This document shows, in pieces, positions 15,331-22,999 of a DNA stretch of 35,876 nt. The first letter of the stretch is position 1, and the number at the start of each line of letters is the position of its first letter. The DNA is from JBBSBL01 sp038251325. GTDB taxonomy: Bacteria; Actinomycetota; Thermoleophilia; Solirubrobacterales; Solirubrobacteraceae. The notes under the pieces are model-generated. The model did no database searches, had not been told where the DNA came from, and saw only the letters and a list, made by a program, of their open reading frames with translations. The translations under genes and the position numbers were made by a program. Location: contig JBBSBL010000023.1 of assembly GCA_038251325.1 (NCBI GenBank), positions 1 through 35,876 of the forward strand, given 5' to 3'.

Positions 15331-16830
15331 ATGAGCCAGACCGAGTCCCAGCCGAACCCGCCGATCTCCGAGGAGCATCCCGTGCTCGTGCTCGGCGGCG
15401 GCCCTGCGGGCCTCACCGCCGGCTACGCGCTGGCCAAGCGCGGCCAGCCGGTGACGATCGTCGAGAGCACCTCGCAGCTCGGCGGCATCGCCCGGACCGA
15501 GGTCCGCGACGGCTACCGCTTCGACCTCGGTGGCCACCGCTTCTTCACCAAGAACCAGGAGGTCGACGACCTCTGGCACGAGATCATGGGCGACGAGTTC
15601 CTCAAGCGCCCGCGTCAGTCGCGCATCTACTGGAACAAGAAGTTCCTCGACTACCCGCTCAACGGCACCGACGTGATCCGCAAGCTCGGCCCGGTCGAGG
15701 TGACCCGCGCCGGGCTCTCCTACCTCTGGGCCGCGATCACCCCCAAGGGGCCCGAGGACACCTTCGAGCAGTGGGTGTCCAACCGCTTCGGCAAGCGCCT
15801 CTTCAACCTCTTCTTCAAGTCCTACACCGAGAAGGTGTGGGGCGTCCCGACCTCGGAGATCCGCGCCGAGTGGGCGGCCCAGCGGATCAAGGGCCTGTCC
15901 TTCGTCTCGGCGGCGAAGGCGGCGTTCTTCGGCAACAAGGGCAACAAGGTCAAGTCGCTCATCTCCGAGTTCAACTACCCCCGCTACGGCCCGGGCCAGA
16001 TGTGGGAGAAGATGTCCAACGACATCGAGCGCCTCGGCGGCAAGGTCATCCTGGGCGCGCCGGTGACCTCGCTCAAGATCGAGAACGGCCGCGTGGCGCA
16101 GGTCGTCGCGGGCGGCGAGATCTACGAGCCGAGCCACGTGATCTCCTCGCTGCCGCTGCGCACGACGGTCGGCCTGGCCGACCCGCCGGCCGACGCGAGC
16201 GTGCGCGCCGCGGCCAAGGGCCTGCGCTATCGCGACTTCCTCACGGTCGGGCTGGTCATCGAGGGCGAGGACCTCTTCCCGGACAACTGGATCTACATCC
16301 ACGAGCCCGACGTGCAGGTCGGGCGCATCCAGAACTTCCGCTCGTGGAGCCCGTGGATGGTCCCCGACCCGGACAAGAAGGAGGCCTCGATCGGCCTGGA
16401 GTACTTCTGCTTCGAGGGCGACGAGCTGTGGACGATGGCCGACGACGACCTCGTCGAGCTCGGCAAGCGCGAGCTCGCCTCGCTCGGCCTGGCCGACGTA
16501 TCCAAGGTCACCCAGGGTTTTGCGGTGCGCGTGCACAAGGCCTACCCGATGTACGACGCCGACTACTCCGAGCGCGTGGACACGATCCGCGAGTGGCTCG
16601 AAACGGTGCCGAACCTCATCCAGGTCGGCCGCAACGGGCTGCACCGCTACAACAACTCCGACCATTCGATGCTCACCTCGCTGCGCGCGGTGGAGAACGT
16701 GCTCGACGGCGCCGGCCACGACATCTGGGCCGTGAACGCGGAGAGCTCCTACCACGAGGAGGCGGAGCAGCCCTACCGCAAGGTGCCCGAGACCCCGGCG
16801 ATGGAGCAGCCGCTCAAGTCGGAGGTGTAG
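15331..16830 (+). CDS. FAD-dependent oxidoreductase, UDP-galactopyranose mutase/protoporphyrinogen-oxidase-like
   Basis: This 499-aa protein begins its FAD fold at LVLGGGPAGLTAGYAL (GxGxxG-type motif, residues 22-27) followed by GGIARTEVRDGYRFDLGGHR. That second motif and FFTKNQEVDDLW are typical of the NAD(P)-binding amine-oxidase superfamily members found in polysaccharide clusters. YTEKVWGVP is another hallmark. The C-terminus has VGRNGLHRYNNSDHSM, the usual late FAD contact. The likely role is a sugar or lipid-linked-sugar oxidoreduction or isomerisation step in the upstream glycan pathway, which is inference; true UGM identity is not claimed. It is the last gene of the plus-strand glycan block and convergent with mocR. 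Confidence 0.87.
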   Translation: MSQTESQPNPPISEEHPVLVLGGGPAGLTAGYALAKRGQPVTIVESTSQLGGIARTEVRDGYRFDLGGHRFFTKNQEVDDLWHEIMGDEFLKRPRQSRIYWNKKFLDYPLNGTDVIRKLGPVEVTRAGLSYLWAAITPKGPEDTFEQWVSNRFGKRLFNLFFKSYTEKVWGVPTSEIRAEWAAQRIKGLSFVSAAKAAFFGNKGNKVKSLISEFNYPRYGPGQMWEKMSNDIERLGGKVILGAPVTSLKIENGRVAQVVAGGEIYEPSHVISSLPLRTTVGLADPPADASVRAAAKGLRYRDFLTVGLVIEGEDLFPDNWIYIHEPDVQVGRIQNFRSWSPWMVPDPDKKEASIGLEYFCFEGDELWTMADDDLVELGKRELASLGLADVSKVTQGFAVRVHKAYPMYDADYSERVDTIREWLETVPNLIQVGRNGLHRYNNSDHSMLTSLRAVENVLDGAGHDIWAVNAESSYHEEAEQPYRKVPETPAMEQPLKSEV

Positions 16831-16837
16831 GGACCGC

Positions 16838-18262
16838 TCAGCGAGCGCTGGCCGCCGCCGGCGCGGCGGTCACCGCCGCGCCGAGCGCGCGGACGGCCGC
16901 CGGGACTGCGGGCTCGGGCAGGTTCGCGTAGCCGGCGAGCAACACGGTATGCCCGCGCCGCTCGCCGGGCGGGCGGCGGCGGATCGCGAAGACGCCGACC
17001 CCGCGCCGGGCGGCGCCCGCGAGCAGGGCTTTCTCGTCCCGCGCGTCCGGCAGGGCGAAGGCGAGGTGCAGGCCGGCCGGCACGCCCAGCGCCCGGGCCG
17101 CCGGGAGGTGGCGGGCGGCCGCGGCGAGCAGGGCGTCGCGCCGCGTGCGATAGACGCGGCGCATGCGGCGCAGATGACGGTCGATCTCGCCGCGAGAAAT
17201 GAGATCGGCGAGTGCGAGCTGCTCCAGGCCCGGCGACCCGCCGTCGGCCCACGCCTTCTCCTCTGCCACCGCGCCGCGCAGCGAACCGGGCGCGATCACC
17301 CAGCCCAGGCGCAGCGTCGGGGCCAGCGCCTTGCTCGCCGAGCCGAGGTAGACCACCCGCTCGGGGTCGAGGCCCTGCAGCGCGCCGACCGGCGCGCGGT
17401 CATAGCGGTACTCGCCGTCGTAGTCGTCCTCGACGATCAGCGCGCCCGTCTCGGCGGCCCAGGCGAGCAGCGCGGCGCGCCGCTCCGCGCTCAGCACCGC
17501 GCCCATCGGGAACTGGTGGGCGGGGGTGAGCAGCGCGGCGTCGACGCCGGCGTCGACGATCGCCTCGATCCGGACGCCCTCCTCGTCGACGCCGACCGGC
17601 ACCGGCTCGAGGCCGTGGCGCGCGAGCAGCAGCCGGTGGATCGGGAAGCCGGGCTCCTCCACGGCGATCCGGCGAACGCCGCGCGCGGCGAGCGCCCGGG
17701 CGAGCAGGCCGAGCCCCTGCTGGACGCCGGCGGTGACCACCACGCCGCTCGCGGCCGTCGCGACGCCGCGCGTCCGCCCGAGATAGGCGGCGAGCTCCGC
17801 CCGCAGCTCCGGCGCACCCCGCGGGTCGCCGTAGCCGGACGCGGAGAGCGGCGCCGTGGCGAGGGCGCGGCGCATCGCCCCGAGCCAGACGCGGCGCGGG
17901 AACGAACCGAGGTCGGGACGACCGGGGCGGAGATCGTGACGGACGGCGGGCCAGGCCTCCCACGGGCGGTCGTCGTCGTCGGCGGGGGCGGCCACCGCGG
18001 CGACGCGGGCTGGGGCGCCGGCCCGGGTCAGGAGGTACCCCTCGGCGGCGAGCTGCGCATAGGCCTCGACGACGACGCCACGCGATACGCCGAGTTCGGC
18101 GGCCAGCGCGCGTGTCGAGGGCAGCGCGGTGCCGGCGTGGAGCCGCCCGGCGTGGATCGCCGCGCGCAGCTCGCGCTCCAGCGCGGAGCGCAACGGGCGC
18201 CCGCGGCCGCGGTCGAGTCCGACGAGGAGCTGCGGGCCGAACTGGTCTGTCTCGACCGGCAT
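16838..18262 (-). CDS. MocR-type (GntR/aminotransferase fusion) transcriptional regulator
   Basis: This 474-aa protein is a MocR/PdxR-type regulator. The GntR winged helix spans about 15-85 (LRSALERELRAAIHAGRLHA, then LPSTRALAAELGVSRGVVVEAYAQL). The class-I aminotransferase-like domain is about 110-465, with PLP Lys311 in GSASKALAP, YDGEYRYD at 281-288 and the substrate-side QQGLGLLAR. I chose the ATG at 18262, where the MocR N-terminus starts (MPVETDQFGPQLLVGLDRG); an ORF start at 18457 adds unlike residues. An inverted repeat lies 3-26 nt upstream and overlaps both divergent promoters, so autorepression is likely. The effector is unknown; PLP or an amine-type ligand is typical. Confidence 0.93.
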   Translation of the reverse strand: MPVETDQFGPQLLVGLDRGRGRPLRSALERELRAAIHAGRLHAGTALPSTRALAAELGVSRGVVVEAYAQLAAEGYLLTRAGAPARVAAVAAPADDDDRPWEAWPAVRHDLRPGRPDLGSFPRRVWLGAMRRALATAPLSASGYGDPRGAPELRAELAAYLGRTRGVATAASGVVVTAGVQQGLGLLARALAARGVRRIAVEEPGFPIHRLLLARHGLEPVPVGVDEEGVRIEAIVDAGVDAALLTPAHQFPMGAVLSAERRAALLAWAAETGALIVEDDYDGEYRYDRAPVGALQGLDPERVVYLGSASKALAPTLRLGWVIAPGSLRGAVAEEKAWADGGSPGLEQLALADLISRGEIDRHLRRMRRVYRTRRDALLAAAARHLPAARALGVPAGLHLAFALPDARDEKALLAGAARRGVGVFAIRRRPPGERRGHTVLLAGYANLPEPAVPAAVRALGAAVTAAPAAASAR

Positions 18263-18264
18263 CA

Positions 18265-18288
18265 AGTGGACCTTACAGACGGTCCACT
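18265..18288. promoter_or_regulatory. Inverted-repeat operator shared by mocR and the divergent operon
   Basis: AGTGGACC and GGTCCACT form a perfect 8-bp inverted repeat with spacer TTACAGAC. The half-site resembles the AAAGTGGWCTA motif I recall for corynebacterial PdxR. The spacer contains TTACAG, the putative -35 box of the divergent gene, and the left arm overlaps the -10 region (TAAGGT on the minus strand) of mocR itself. Confidence 0.75.
18269..18274 (-). promoter_or_regulatory. -10 element for mocR
   Basis: TAAGGT on the minus strand is followed by about 7 nt and then the mocR ATG. It overlaps the left operator arm, so bound protein would block polymerase. Confidence 0.45.
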
Positions 18289-18301
18289 CGCGGGCTAGTC
18301 T
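18273..18301 (+). promoter_or_regulatory. Promoter of the divergent membrane-protein/CMD operon
   Basis: TTACAG at 18273-18278 and TAGTCT at 18296-18301 are spaced by 17 nt. The -10 box is 7 nt before the ATG at 18309, so the transcript should be leaderless. Confidence 0.6.
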
Positions 18302-18308
18302 CTCGCCC

Positions 18309-18836
18309 ATGAGCGCACTGGCCCCGCCTTCCGCCGGCTCGAGCGAGCCCGGGTCGGGCGCCCCGGCCGATGGCGCCCGCCGGCGATCCGACGCCGTCGG
18401 CCACGCCGGCCGCGTACGCGCGGGCCTCGTCGCCCTCGCCGTCGTGCCCGCGGTCATCGGGGTGTGGGCGCTCGCCGCCCCCCGGGGCTTCTACGACGCC
18501 TTCCCCGGCACGAACACCGGCTGGGTCTCGGCGCTCGGCCCCTATGACGAGCACCTCGTGCGCGACGTCGGAGCGCTGAACCTCGCGCTCGCGTTGCTGC
18601 TCCTGATCGCCGCGGCGCGCATGACGCGCTCGCTCGTCGAGGCGGCGCTCGTCGTCGCCGCCGTCGCCGCGCTGCCGCACGCGATCTTCCACCTGACCGA
18701 GCGCGGACGCCTGCCGCTCGCCGACGCCATCGTGAGCGATGCGGGCCTCGTGCTCGTCGTCGTGCTGCCGCTCGCGCTGCTGTGGGCGGTGCGGCGCCCG
18801 GGACCGCCGCCCGACGATGGGCGGAGCGCGTTGTGA
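18309..18836 (+). CDS. Four-helix integral membrane protein, unknown function
   Basis: This 175-aa protein has a polar, Pro/Ala/Ser-rich N-terminus (about 35 residues) and four hydrophobic segments: about 40-58, 91-105, 115-130 and 148-166. Between the first and second is the loop RGFYDAFPGTNTGWVSALGP, then YDEHLVRDVGALNLAL, a pattern I associate with small uncharacterised actinobacterial membrane proteins. No catalytic motif is evident. It starts leaderless from a promoter controlled by the MocR operator. Its stop overlaps the GTG of the CMD-like gene, so the two are co-translated and probably act together, perhaps in a redox or detoxification role (inference). Confidence 0.8.
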   Translation: MSALAPPSAGSSEPGSGAPADGARRRSDAVGHAGRVRAGLVALAVVPAVIGVWALAAPRGFYDAFPGTNTGWVSALGPYDEHLVRDVGALNLALALLLLIAAARMTRSLVEAALVVAAVAALPHAIFHLTERGRLPLADAIVSDAGLVLVVVLPLALLWAVRRPGPPPDDGRSAL

Positions 18837-19498
18837 CCCGCCTCGCGCCCGTCCCGCCCGGATCCGGCGGCCCGGTCGCCCGGCTCGGGCTGTGGCTCGG
18901 CGGGCGCCGCCTCGGCCAGGTGCCCGCGTCGTTCGGCGTCACCGCACACCATCCGCAGGTGTTCACCGGCTACGCGGCGTTCGAGTGGTACGTCGACCGC
19001 GCGGACACCGTCGACGCGCGGCTGAAGGACCTGGCGGCCCTCAAGGTCGCCTCCGTCATCGGCTGCGCGTGGTGCCTGGACCTCGGGTCGGCCCTCGCCC
19101 GGGGCGGGGGCGCGAGCGAGCGCCAGATCCTCGAGCTCTCACACCATCGTGAGAGCGATGCCTTCGACGAGGTGCAGCGGTTGGTGCTCGACTACGCCGA
19201 GGCCATGACGCGAACCCCGCCGGAGGTCGACGACGACCTTTTCGCCGCGCTGCGTGAGCGCTTCGACGAGCGCCAGATGGTGGAGCTCACCGCGCTGATC
19301 GCGCTGGAGAACTACCGCTCGCGGTTCAACGACGCGGTCGGCATCGAGCCGCAGGGCTTCTCGTCCGCGGCGTGCGCGCTGCCCGAGCGGCGCGGCGAAG
19401 ATGCCGCCCGCGGCGCCGGCCGCGCCGACGGCCCTCAGCGTGCGGAGAGCACGGCGCGCGCGGCGGCCTCGCCGGAGCGCACCGCGCCGTCCATGTAG
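18833..19498 (+). CDS. Carboxymuconolactone-decarboxylase/AhpD-like protein
   Basis: This 221-aa protein has the CMD fold core at about 30-190. The redox motif is GCAWCLDLGSALARGG with Cys78 and Cys81. The His usually found four residues after the second Cys in AhpD (CxxCxxxH) is Gly85 here, so AhpD-type proton relay may not operate as usual. The downstream helix RQMVELTALIALENYRSRFN is typical of the family. The GTG overlaps the previous stop (GTGA). The C-terminal 35 residues are low-complexity and the last 64 nt overlap, tail to tail, the amine-oxidase gene on the other strand. A peroxidase or decarboxylase role is possible; the substrate is unknown. Confidence 0.87.
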   Translation: MTRLAPVPPGSGGPVARLGLWLGGRRLGQVPASFGVTAHHPQVFTGYAAFEWYVDRADTVDARLKDLAALKVASVIGCAWCLDLGSALARGGGASERQILELSHHRESDAFDEVQRLVLDYAEAMTRTPPEVDDDLFAALRERFDERQMVELTALIALENYRSRFNDAVGIEPQGFSSAACALPERRGEDAARGAGRADGPQRAESTARAAASPERTAPSM

Positions 19499-20937
19499 CC
19501 CGGGTTCTTCGTGGCGTACTCCGCGGCGGCCCAATGGATCGGGCCGACGGCGGGCCGGAGCGCCCGTCCGTACTCGGTCCACACGCCGGGCGGCAGGAAG
19601 GCGCCGTAGCAGCCGCGCGTGAAGCGCTCGGCCGACCAGTTGCCCTCGAGGTAGCGCGTCGGACGAGCGGCCTGCGGGCCGAAGAGGCGGGTGAAGCCGT
19701 CGAGCACGATCTTGCGGCGCGCGCTCGCCGACGCGCCGACGAGGCGGCGGGCGTCGGACCCGAGCAGGAAGCCGATCAGCGCGCCCTGCTTCCCGCTCGA
19801 CGGCGAGTTGTCCCAGGTCACGCGGATCGGCCGCACGTCGGAGTTCGTGTATCCGCTGCGCCCGGCCTTCCGCCAGAACGGAGTGGGGTAGGTCGCCTCG
19901 ACCTTGATCACCGAGCCGGCCGGCGTGCGCTGGGTGAGCTGGTCGCGCAGCGCGGGGAGGATCGGGTCGTAGTCGAGGCGGCCGGCGAGGGTGGGCGGCA
20001 GCGCGACGACGACCCGGCGGCCGGTGAACGTCCCGCCGTCGCTCTCGACGAGCACCCGCGACCCCCGGCGATGGATCGCGTGGGCGGCCGTGCCGAGACG
20101 GACCCGGCGCCCGAGGGCCCGGGCCACCCGCTGGGAGATCAGCTGCGAGCCGCCGACGAAGCGGCTGTCCTGCGCGCCGCCGGGCGTGCCCGCGAGCTTT
20201 ATGAAGCCGCCGCCCGCGTTGGCGTAGAAGAGGAAGTGCAGGAAGGAGACGTCGCGTGGCTCACAGGCGTAGATCGACTGCACGGTGAGGTCGATGAGGA
20301 ACTTGCCGCCGTCGTAGCGCAGGTTCTCCTGCTTCCAGGTCTCGACGGTCATCGCGTCCCACTCGCGGGCGCGCGGCGCGGTCCAGGGTGCGGCGGCCGG
20401 CACCGTCTTGGCCAGCCTCTCGAGCTCGACGAGCTTCTGGACGAACTCCGTGGAGTCGGGCTCGGGCAGCGGCGGGATGACGCCGGTGAAGTCGGTGCGC
20501 CTGCCCTGGTACTCGAAGGTCTGCGTGCCCTTGAAGTACGTCTTGAAGGTCCTCACGCCGACCGAGCGCGCGAGGGCGAGGACGCGGTCCTGGCCCGGGC
20601 CGACCCACTGGCCGCCGACCTCGAGCACGTCGCCCCCGCCGATCGACTCGTTCAGCGTGCGACCGCCGACGCGCTCGCGGCCCTCGAGGACGATGACCGA
20701 GCGTCCGCGGCGGGCGAGGTCGCGCGCGGCGGTGAGCCCGGCGAGCCCGGCGCCGACGACGATGACGTCGGCGTGGCCGCCGCGACGCGAGGTGGGGCGC
20801 CGGCTCGGGGTCGCGGCCGCGGCGCTGGGCAGGGCGGCCACGGCGGCCCCGGCGGCCGCGGTGCCGATCAGCGTGCGGCGGGTGAGGCGGGAGCCGCTTG
20901 CGCCGCGGTCGTCGGGTCGTGCGCGCTCGTCGTTCAC
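19435..20937 (-). CDS. Tat-exported flavin monoamine oxidase-like protein
   Basis: This 500-aa protein starts at GTG. A twin-arginine signal spans about 17-42 (RLTRRTLIGTAAAGAAVAAL), so the folded flavoprotein is exported. The FAD fold follows: DVIVVGAGLAGLTAARDL (GxGxxG at 62-67) and RVGGRTLNESIGGGDVLEVG, then GQWVGPGQDRV. The C-terminus has IHWAAAEYATKNPGYMDGAV, the normal amine-oxidase FAD end. The probable reaction is oxidative deamination of an amine with release of hydrogen peroxide outside the membrane; the substrate is unknown. I chose the GTG at 20937 because the Tat signal begins 16 residues later and a TAGCCT -10 box is 8 nt upstream. It overlaps the CMD-like gene by 64 nt. Confidence 0.92.
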   Translation of the reverse strand: MNDERARPDDRGASGSRLTRRTLIGTAAAGAAVAALPSAAAATPSRRPTSRRGGHADVIVVGAGLAGLTAARDLARRGRSVIVLEGRERVGGRTLNESIGGGDVLEVGGQWVGPGQDRVLALARSVGVRTFKTYFKGTQTFEYQGRRTDFTGVIPPLPEPDSTEFVQKLVELERLAKTVPAAAPWTAPRAREWDAMTVETWKQENLRYDGGKFLIDLTVQSIYACEPRDVSFLHFLFYANAGGGFIKLAGTPGGAQDSRFVGGSQLISQRVARALGRRVRLGTAAHAIHRRGSRVLVESDGGTFTGRRVVVALPPTLAGRLDYDPILPALRDQLTQRTPAGSVIKVEATYPTPFWRKAGRSGYTNSDVRPIRVTWDNSPSSGKQGALIGFLLGSDARRLVGASASARRKIVLDGFTRLFGPQAARPTRYLEGNWSAERFTRGCYGAFLPPGVWTEYGRALRPAVGPIHWAAAEYATKNPGYMDGAVRSGEAAARAVLSAR

Positions 20938-20945
20938 GGCGGGCG

Positions 20946-20951
20946 AGGCTA
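20946..20951 (-). promoter_or_regulatory. -10 element for the amine oxidase gene
   Basis: TAGCCT on the minus strand lies 8 nt before the GTG at 20937, in the short gap after the DUF427 gene. The amine oxidase can therefore be transcribed on its own. Confidence 0.5.
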
Positions 20952-20981
20952 ACAGCGAGCGCCGGCCCGCGCGCCGGACCG

Positions 20982-21443
20982 CTACCAGGCGAGCGTGCCC
21001 GCCCCGCCCTTGATCGGGCCGGCGATGTCGTCGGTGATCCACCCGCCGTAGAAGTCGCCCGGCTGCGCGCGGACGACCTCGTCGTCGAGGCGGCAGCGCT
21101 CCATGCGTCCCGGGTAGAAGGCGAGGTGGTCCTTCAGCGCGGCGTAACGCGGGTCCGGGTCGGGATAGGACCATGCGGCCCCCGCCGCTCGCGTCTCCCC
21201 GACCACGACGTCGAGGTAGCGCGCCCGGCCCTTCCACTCGCAGAACGAGCTGCCCGCCGCGTCGACGAGGCAGGCGGCGTCGACGTCGTGCCGTGGCACG
21301 TAGATCGTAGGCGGATGGCTCGTCTCCAGCACGCGCAGCGCGGAGCGCGAGTCGGCGATCATCCGCCCGGCGAGCTCGACGCGCACGCGCCGGCGGCAGG
21401 GTTCGAGCGCCGGCGGGCGGGGGTAGTCCCAGACGGACTCCAT
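20982..21443 (-). CDS. DUF427 domain protein
   Basis: This 153-aa protein begins MESVWDYPRPPALEPCRRRV. It contains the DUF427 core: VELAGRMIADSRSALRVLET, PPTIYVPRHDVD, then a CEWKGRARYLDV strand, SYPDPDPRYAALKDHLAFYP and the C-terminal YGGWITDDIAGPIKGG. DUF427 proteins are small beta-rich proteins of unknown biochemical function, common in actinobacteria. I chose the ATG at 21443, which matches the usual family start; an upstream ORF extension is unrelated. The gene is divergent from the ECF sigma factor (115-nt gap) and lies upstream of the amine oxidase. Confidence 0.9.
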   Translation of the reverse strand: MESVWDYPRPPALEPCRRRVRVELAGRMIADSRSALRVLETSHPPTIYVPRHDVDAACLVDAAGSSFCEWKGRARYLDVVVGETRAAGAAWSYPDPDPRYAALKDHLAFYPGRMERCRLDDEVVRAQPGDFYGGWITDDIAGPIKGGAGTLAW

Positions 21444-21558
21444 GCCCCCACTACGCGGCCGCGATGGCTCCGGGGTCAGCTCGGAGCGCCATAATCGGCC
21501 CCCCGCGCCCGCATGGACAATCCATCCGCGCCAGGTTCGCCGCCCGTACCACGGTGAA

Positions 21559-22182
21559 ATGCCATTGACCGCACCGGTGCCCTCCGCCCGCCTCAGCTCC
21601 GATCCGCCGCGTGCGCGCGCGCCCGTGCGCCGGCCGACGCGCCACGAGCGCCGCATTGCCGCGGGCCTGCGCACGCGGGACCCGCGCGCGCTCGAAACGG
21701 CCTACGCGGAGTTCGGGCGCGCCGTGTTCGGCTACCTGCGCCAGGCGGTGGGTGATCACGGGGCGGCGGAAGACATCCAGCAGCAGGTCTTCACCGAACT
21801 ATGGAGGCGGGGCCCGGCCTACGACCCCGAGCGCAGCTCCATCCTCTCCTTCGTCATGACCATCGCCCGCAGCCGCGCCATCGACCATCTCCGCAAGCGC
21901 GTCCCCGAGCCGCGCGATCCCTCGGTCGCCGCCGAGCTCTCCAGCGGCGAGGCGACGGCGCCGACCGACGCGCTGCTCGAGCGCTGGCGGGTCGCCCACC
22001 TGCTCTCGCGCATCCCGCGCGAGGAGGCCGACCTCCTGCGCATGCGCTTCTACGCCGGCCTCTCCCAGCGCGAGATCGCCGAGCGCACGGGCATCCCGCT
22101 CGGCACCGTGAAGATGCGGATGGTCGAGGCGCTCGGGCGCCTGCGCGAGCTGATCGACGCCGAGGAGGCGGTGCCGGCATGA
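21559..22182 (+). CDS. ECF-family RNA polymerase sigma factor
   Basis: This 207-aa protein has region sigma-2 at about 37-105 (ALETAYAEFGRAVFGYLRQA, then EDIQQQVFTELWRR and ILSFVMTIARSRAIDHLRKR) and sigma-4 at about 140-200 (LLRMRFYAGLSQREIAERTG, then IPLGTVKMRM). The extra-cytoplasmic-function type lacks sigma-1 and sigma-3. I chose the ATG at 21559 (MPLTAPVPSARL); it gives normal length, and the ORF extends upstream without similarity. The stop overlaps the start of the anti-sigma factor (ATGA), so the pair is made together and held inactive at the membrane until a signal arrives. The signal is unknown. Confidence 0.92.
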   Translation: MPLTAPVPSARLSSDPPRARAPVRRPTRHERRIAAGLRTRDPRALETAYAEFGRAVFGYLRQAVGDHGAAEDIQQQVFTELWRRGPAYDPERSSILSFVMTIARSRAIDHLRKRVPEPRDPSVAAELSSGEATAPTDALLERWRVAHLLSRIPREEADLLRMRFYAGLSQREIAERTGIPLGTVKMRMVEALGRLRELIDAEEAVPA

Positions 22183-22898
22183 GCCGCTGGCCCGTCTCGC
22201 CCGTCGACTACCTGCTCGGCGAGCTGCCGCCGGAGGAGCGCTCGGCCGCCGAGCGACTCGCAGCGGCCGACCCGGCGTTCCGCGCGGAGGTCGAGCGGCT
22301 GCGCCCGGTCGTCTCCACGCTCGACGCGCTGCCCGCCGAGGCGTGGGCGCCGGTCGAGCCGCCGCCGCTGCGGGCGATGGCCGCGGACGATCCACGCGCC
22401 GTCCACGCGCCGCGCCCACCCCGGGAGCGCCTGCGCGACGCGCTCTCACGCCGCCTCGTCCTGCGGCCGGCGGTGGCGCTCGCCGCGTGCGCCGCGCGGT
22501 TGGCGGGCGGCGTCGGCCTCGGCCTGGCGGTCTCCGGCGGCGGGTCCGGCGGTTCCGCCCCGATCACCGGCGCCTCGGCGACGCTCGGCGCCCTGAGCCA
22601 GCCGGCGGCCCGCGGCGAGGTGCGGATGACGACCGGCCCCGACCAGCGCATGGAGATCGTCGCGACGGGCCTGCGGCCCACGCGCGCCGGCGACTATTAC
22701 GAGCTGTGGCTGCTCGGCGGCCCGGGGAGGATGGTCCCGGTGGGGACCTTCCGCGTGACCGCCTCCCGGCACGCCGACGTCCGCTTCCAGGCTCCGGTGC
22801 CGACCGCCGCCTACCGCTTCGTCGACCTCTCGCTCCAGCACGCCGGCGCCGGCCCCGCCCACTCGGGCGACTCCGTGCTGCGGGCCCGCATCGCCTGA
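22179..22898 (+). CDS. RskA-like transmembrane anti-sigma factor
   Basis: This 239-aa protein has a cytosolic N-terminal sigma-binding region (YLLGELPPEERSAAERLAAA), with no zinc-binding HxxxCxxC. A single transmembrane helix lies near 88-107 (PAVALAACAARLAGGVGLGL). The outer domain is of the RskA C-terminal type: RMEIVATGLRPTRAGDYYEL, then WLLGGPGRMVPVGTFRV and the final ADVRFQAPVPTAAYRFVDLS. Such proteins release their sigma factor after regulated proteolysis. The ATGA overlap with the sigma gene supports a cognate pair. A strong GC hairpin follows the stop. Confidence 0.9.
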   Translation: MSRWPVSPVDYLLGELPPEERSAAERLAAADPAFRAEVERLRPVVSTLDALPAEAWAPVEPPPLRAMAADDPRAVHAPRPPRERLRDALSRRLVLRPAVALAACAARLAGGVGLGLAVSGGGSGGSAPITGASATLGALSQPAARGEVRMTTGPDQRMEIVATGLRPTRAGDYYELWLLGGPGRMVPVGTFRVTASRHADVRFQAPVPTAAYRFVDLSLQHAGAGPAHSGDSVLRARIA

Positions 22899-22906
22899 GC
22901 CCCGCC

Positions 22907-22924
22907 GCCCCGGGGCCCCGGGGC
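22907..22924 (+). terminator. GC hairpin after the anti-sigma gene
   Basis: A perfect palindrome, CCCCGGGGCCCCGGGG with one extra G-C pair, begins 8 nt after the anti-sigma stop. There is no T-tract. It likely ends the sigma/anti-sigma transcript before aconitase, although the aconitase gene has its own Shine-Dalgarno sequence. Confidence 0.45.
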
Positions 22925-22999
22925 CCCCGGGCCGCGGCGGATGCGAAGATGGAGCGCAGGGCCCGCGCCGGCCCGGACCCGTCCAAGGAGACCGCCCGC

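Noticed and set aside
12012..15416. Minus-strand ORF of 1134 aa
   Set aside because: It is antisense to two membrane glycosyltransferase genes, and its composition is that of a reversed GC-rich reading frame with no domain.
15331..16830. Recent transfer of the UGM-like flavoprotein gene, because its codons use more AAG and AAC
   Set aside because: The difference follows its Lys/Asn-richer protein sequence; third positions remain almost all G or C like the neighbours.
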